Below are positions 63,801 to 64,000 of a stretch of DNA of 64,000 nucleotides, one piece after another. The notes under the pieces were generated by a model. That model had not been told where the DNA came from, did no database searches, and was given only the letters and a program-made list of their open reading frames with translations. The stretch is from Paucilactobacillus suebicus DSM 5007 = KCTC 3549 (GTDB lineage Bacteria; Bacillota; Bacilli; Lactobacillales; Lactobacillaceae). Each line of letters starts with the position of its first letter. Within the stretch, counting starts at the first letter, position 1. The position numbers were made by a program, and so were the translations under genes. The stretch is from NCBI RefSeq assembly GCF_001434475.1, contig NZ_AZGF01000005.1:1-64000 (forward strand). The letters run 5' to 3'.

Positions 63801-64000
63801 GAAGCAGCGGATTTAGCAGATTCAATGGTGCTGGAATTCGCTACACCCAAATTGACGGTATTGGTCTGTGAAGCAGCCGATGTATCACTTGTTGCTGATG
63901 CTGATATAGATAACTCCTCACCCGCGGCAGATGCTTCAGAAGAATCACTAGATGTTGACTCAGAGACCGGTTCAGAATTACTAGAAGCACTTGTTGCACT
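57872..64000 (-). CDS. Giant LPxTG adhesin with mucin-binding-type repeats (5' end outside window)
   Basis: 2042 residues are visible and the frame stays open to the window edge, so the signal peptide is missing. The first ~70 residues are Ser/Ala-rich, as in serine-rich adhesins. About 1000 residues of beta-rich Ser/Thr/Asp sequence follow. Five repeats of ~165-210 residues then begin near 60820, 60290, 59790, 59125 and 58640 (NTV-Y-GAG or TVSYTGLP openings, then QFVDxDNxGxVV and GYELAxGQxAxGTVTF). A MucBP-like unit (VTINYIDTQTGQKVG), a linker, LPQTG (57991-57977), a membrane helix and RKRRTK close the chain. I saw no Cys. It is probably a sortase-anchored adhesin for mucus or matrix. Confidence 0.88.
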   Translation of the reverse strand, partial: SATSASSNSEPVSESTSSDSSEASAAGEELSISASATSDTSAASQTNTVNLGVANSSTIESAKSAASSAYASTGVAQTITASLASSVTTAAVYDDSEPVDSNATGYKLSVVPTGVNSNSVVTTDTAGNPSVYVDEAYTYAVSETGSFDAGDVLTITSPANAGLTVTSETTDSTGSLYTTSVSGSSDTGMTVTFTFLQATSVTLTVYYSYGDNTKATAYLNANQYNYSTFVSTLTRNGTTSAIGTQTVRIDKTAAVSSNVSVTLDNYGSTVTPGITDSTGNVVNDITVSYTWNDGGSEGLWGSIITAMNDASTGVGSQSIYYSAGSSVTITYGSQLQIASITLPTSSVFSEYFEVTQTGTNTITITALQDFSLYAISQLAVLNTAAGAITVELAPADGVSATSLTSGADVTDTTYSYNVVINGQSIVASGTDDKASSYYFAGESYSTINSITLNGYTPNQSPQRYINYLNESDETGVIAQIGLADDSNFRHTGTYVADISLNSSTTIGFRGIYVNLSSTSGINTSDAEIVFTTASGVTTTMAYTGAAWYDVANLDSSDPVTDIKIEATATDSTPLDSVSSVQYSKVTPSIYDFSDENDTYTFNVTSYVLDGEGNQEGVYSRSSSNTVSTTPLISLVSSYSTNNSGTINAGASLKSSTNQFVNWYSSGSASSATVFFSSNIPSTADTFDGQNPVTVFIEAPTGSSFESDAKLDAYFSTIGSDVTITHLADTDGRQVIEVSGLSKYLSQNIDITGILVANADDLPGTVITANDGLLYVDPASFISGTLVSTGDAATDWTEGNVYKITTSGTLATIIAPSVFTASITAQGSGDTSAQSTTAHINLSDDNSATVKSVAYNGTGSVENNGEVIVTVPAGLSLAGDVEVVDENGNDITSEASINITTDSSGATIIEVSGISLSAQSAYVVEVPVSISDTTVDSGTTYTVSSESYSDTTSTSTPLTNSVEIEAERNVTNTYSYVTGDGDGNYTVDEEAGTQTGISGDTFDASSEYGAVGSTVNNKYVIVGYYDATTGETISDPSSITYSNSGTGIGDDIYIIETHATSVVTDAVTTTGTVSYTGAGDETPSAASTTLEWNEIVDNVTGKVLEYEIDTDNSNASIASPDVTGYTPSESEVTFSTSDTTTTPVNQTATVNYSPNAQSTTYQFVDNDNGGTVVTDKSGNTSETISGVTNESVNYDVTSEIPTGYELAAGQTATGTVTFSATGAATITINLVHQHTITANAVTTTNTVNYSGAGAATPAASVANVDWTSNLDDVTGVTTYTADNETTTIDTTPVAGYSASATQTTFTNSTTTSNPTDQSATVTYTPDAQSTYYQFVDDDNNGAVVDDVSGNANESISGVTDETVDYDASSEIPSGYELASGQSATGSVTFTNDGAAVVTIHLVHKINTSTPYATYSVDVDNNSTGAQLANSTNTYQIDYSTDEVTGEQTLNSETGDNTSVTVPDGYSVDNLTIKSSASGDTITLTAAEVAAYEAEGIITVSGNTYTFNMKNLVASETTSSSLTDSEDVINSHYGLILTINASANAQSTTYQFVDEDDNGSVVKDESGNDSETISGVTDETVNYDATNEIPAGYELAPGQSASGTVTFGANGAAVVSIKLVHVHETGTLTTSDTVNYVGLPDDKSQPSQSNSIVYNTDTDEATGVTTYTPENLTDVSISSPTVAGYTADQLSVDFGTPSVTNALPTDQNKTVTYSANPQTVTIEYLDDDSNGAVVSSSEIDGITDGSVDWSANVPTGYELAENQVANGTYTFTSNGNQVIEVHLVHAHKVGTLTVTDTVSYTGLPESKSQSNQSIDTTYTTDTDEVTGITTYTPNNNDDVIITTPVVAGYLADQTSVNFGTPNTTTIKPSDRSTTVTYSALTDTVTINYIDTQTGQKVGSTQVSGKTDEIVVIPNLSGFRISSNATYYYDPETKQINVYVEPVGNESNGESSVSSNSGSGHNTGETSGNQTTNGASESPKNQTAASTNSFSNNNADSNQQNQKADKLPQTGDNQQESQLMGIIGVISLSVLGMFGLGKPRKRRTK

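Overview
The window looks like a chromosomal segment of a low-GC Gram-positive bacterium of the family Lactobacillaceae; the genus cannot be fixed from sequence alone. The reasons are the yhaM/yhaN/yhaO block, the argS-argR pair, a fused glutathione synthase (GshF), a MalT-type transporter beside a GH13 glucosidase, a LysM-NlpC/P60 hydrolase, a giant LPxTG adhesin with mucin-binding-type repeats, strong AGGAGG ribosome sites and AT-rich intergenic DNA. Most genes lie on the minus strand. No rRNA, tRNA, transposase, phage gene or CRISPR array was seen.

Layout. 0-5 kb: yhaM-yhaN-yhaO and a YheA-family gene. 5-10 kb: a class A penicillin-binding protein, argR with an ARG box on its promoter, and argS behind a T-box leader with an apparent CGU (Arg) specifier. 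10-16.5 kb: a HAD phosphatase, a membrane-anchored unknown, topoisomerase III, an unknown 203-aa protein and the first AP2-type protein. 16.5-19.5 kb: a broken NADH oxidase and an Mga-like regulator. 19.7-26 kb: a seven-gene 5-oxoprolinase operon (pxpB, pxpC, biotin carrier, biotin carboxylase, ycsI, pxpA, ycsG) with a large dyad around its -10. 26-29 kb: guanine deaminase and purine permease under a PurR-box-like promoter. 29-33.3 kb: ketodeoxyuronate catabolism (kduI, kduD, kdgK, kdgA) with an IclR regulator. 33.4-42 kb: a small alarmone synthetase, an alpha-glucoside module (LacI regulator, transporter, GH13) with superposed LacI and CcpA sites, an Old Yellow Enzyme and a GH3 beta-glucosidase. 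42-54 kb: a mixed region with a flavodoxin-like reductase, an Fe-S-type protein, a 52-aa ribbon-helix-helix protein, a second AP2 protein, two micro-ORFs, a VTT-domain membrane protein, gshF, HIT and TetR genes, an amidohydrolase, surface proteins, a gene cut by one in-frame stop, and two tandem small paralogs. 54-58 kb: NiaR, a stand-alone condensation-like acyltransferase and pncB with a NiaR-type operator. 58-64 kb: an LPQTG adhesin running off the right end.

Some parts appear to work together. The KduI/KduD/KdgK/KdgA set turns unsaturated-uronate products into pyruvate and glyceraldehyde-3-phosphate. GuaD plus the permease salvages guanine. NiaR probably represses pncB. The pxp operon contains a biotin carboxylase, a BCCP and the two KipI/KipA-fold subunits, which are the same parts list as urea carboxylase split into separate chains. 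This is the best candidate for an under-described system here. The other strong regulatory signal is a perfect CTTAAAG-N4-CTTTAAG dyad in a 19-bp spacer at gshF, which suggests MerR/NmlR-type electrophile control of glutathione synthesis.
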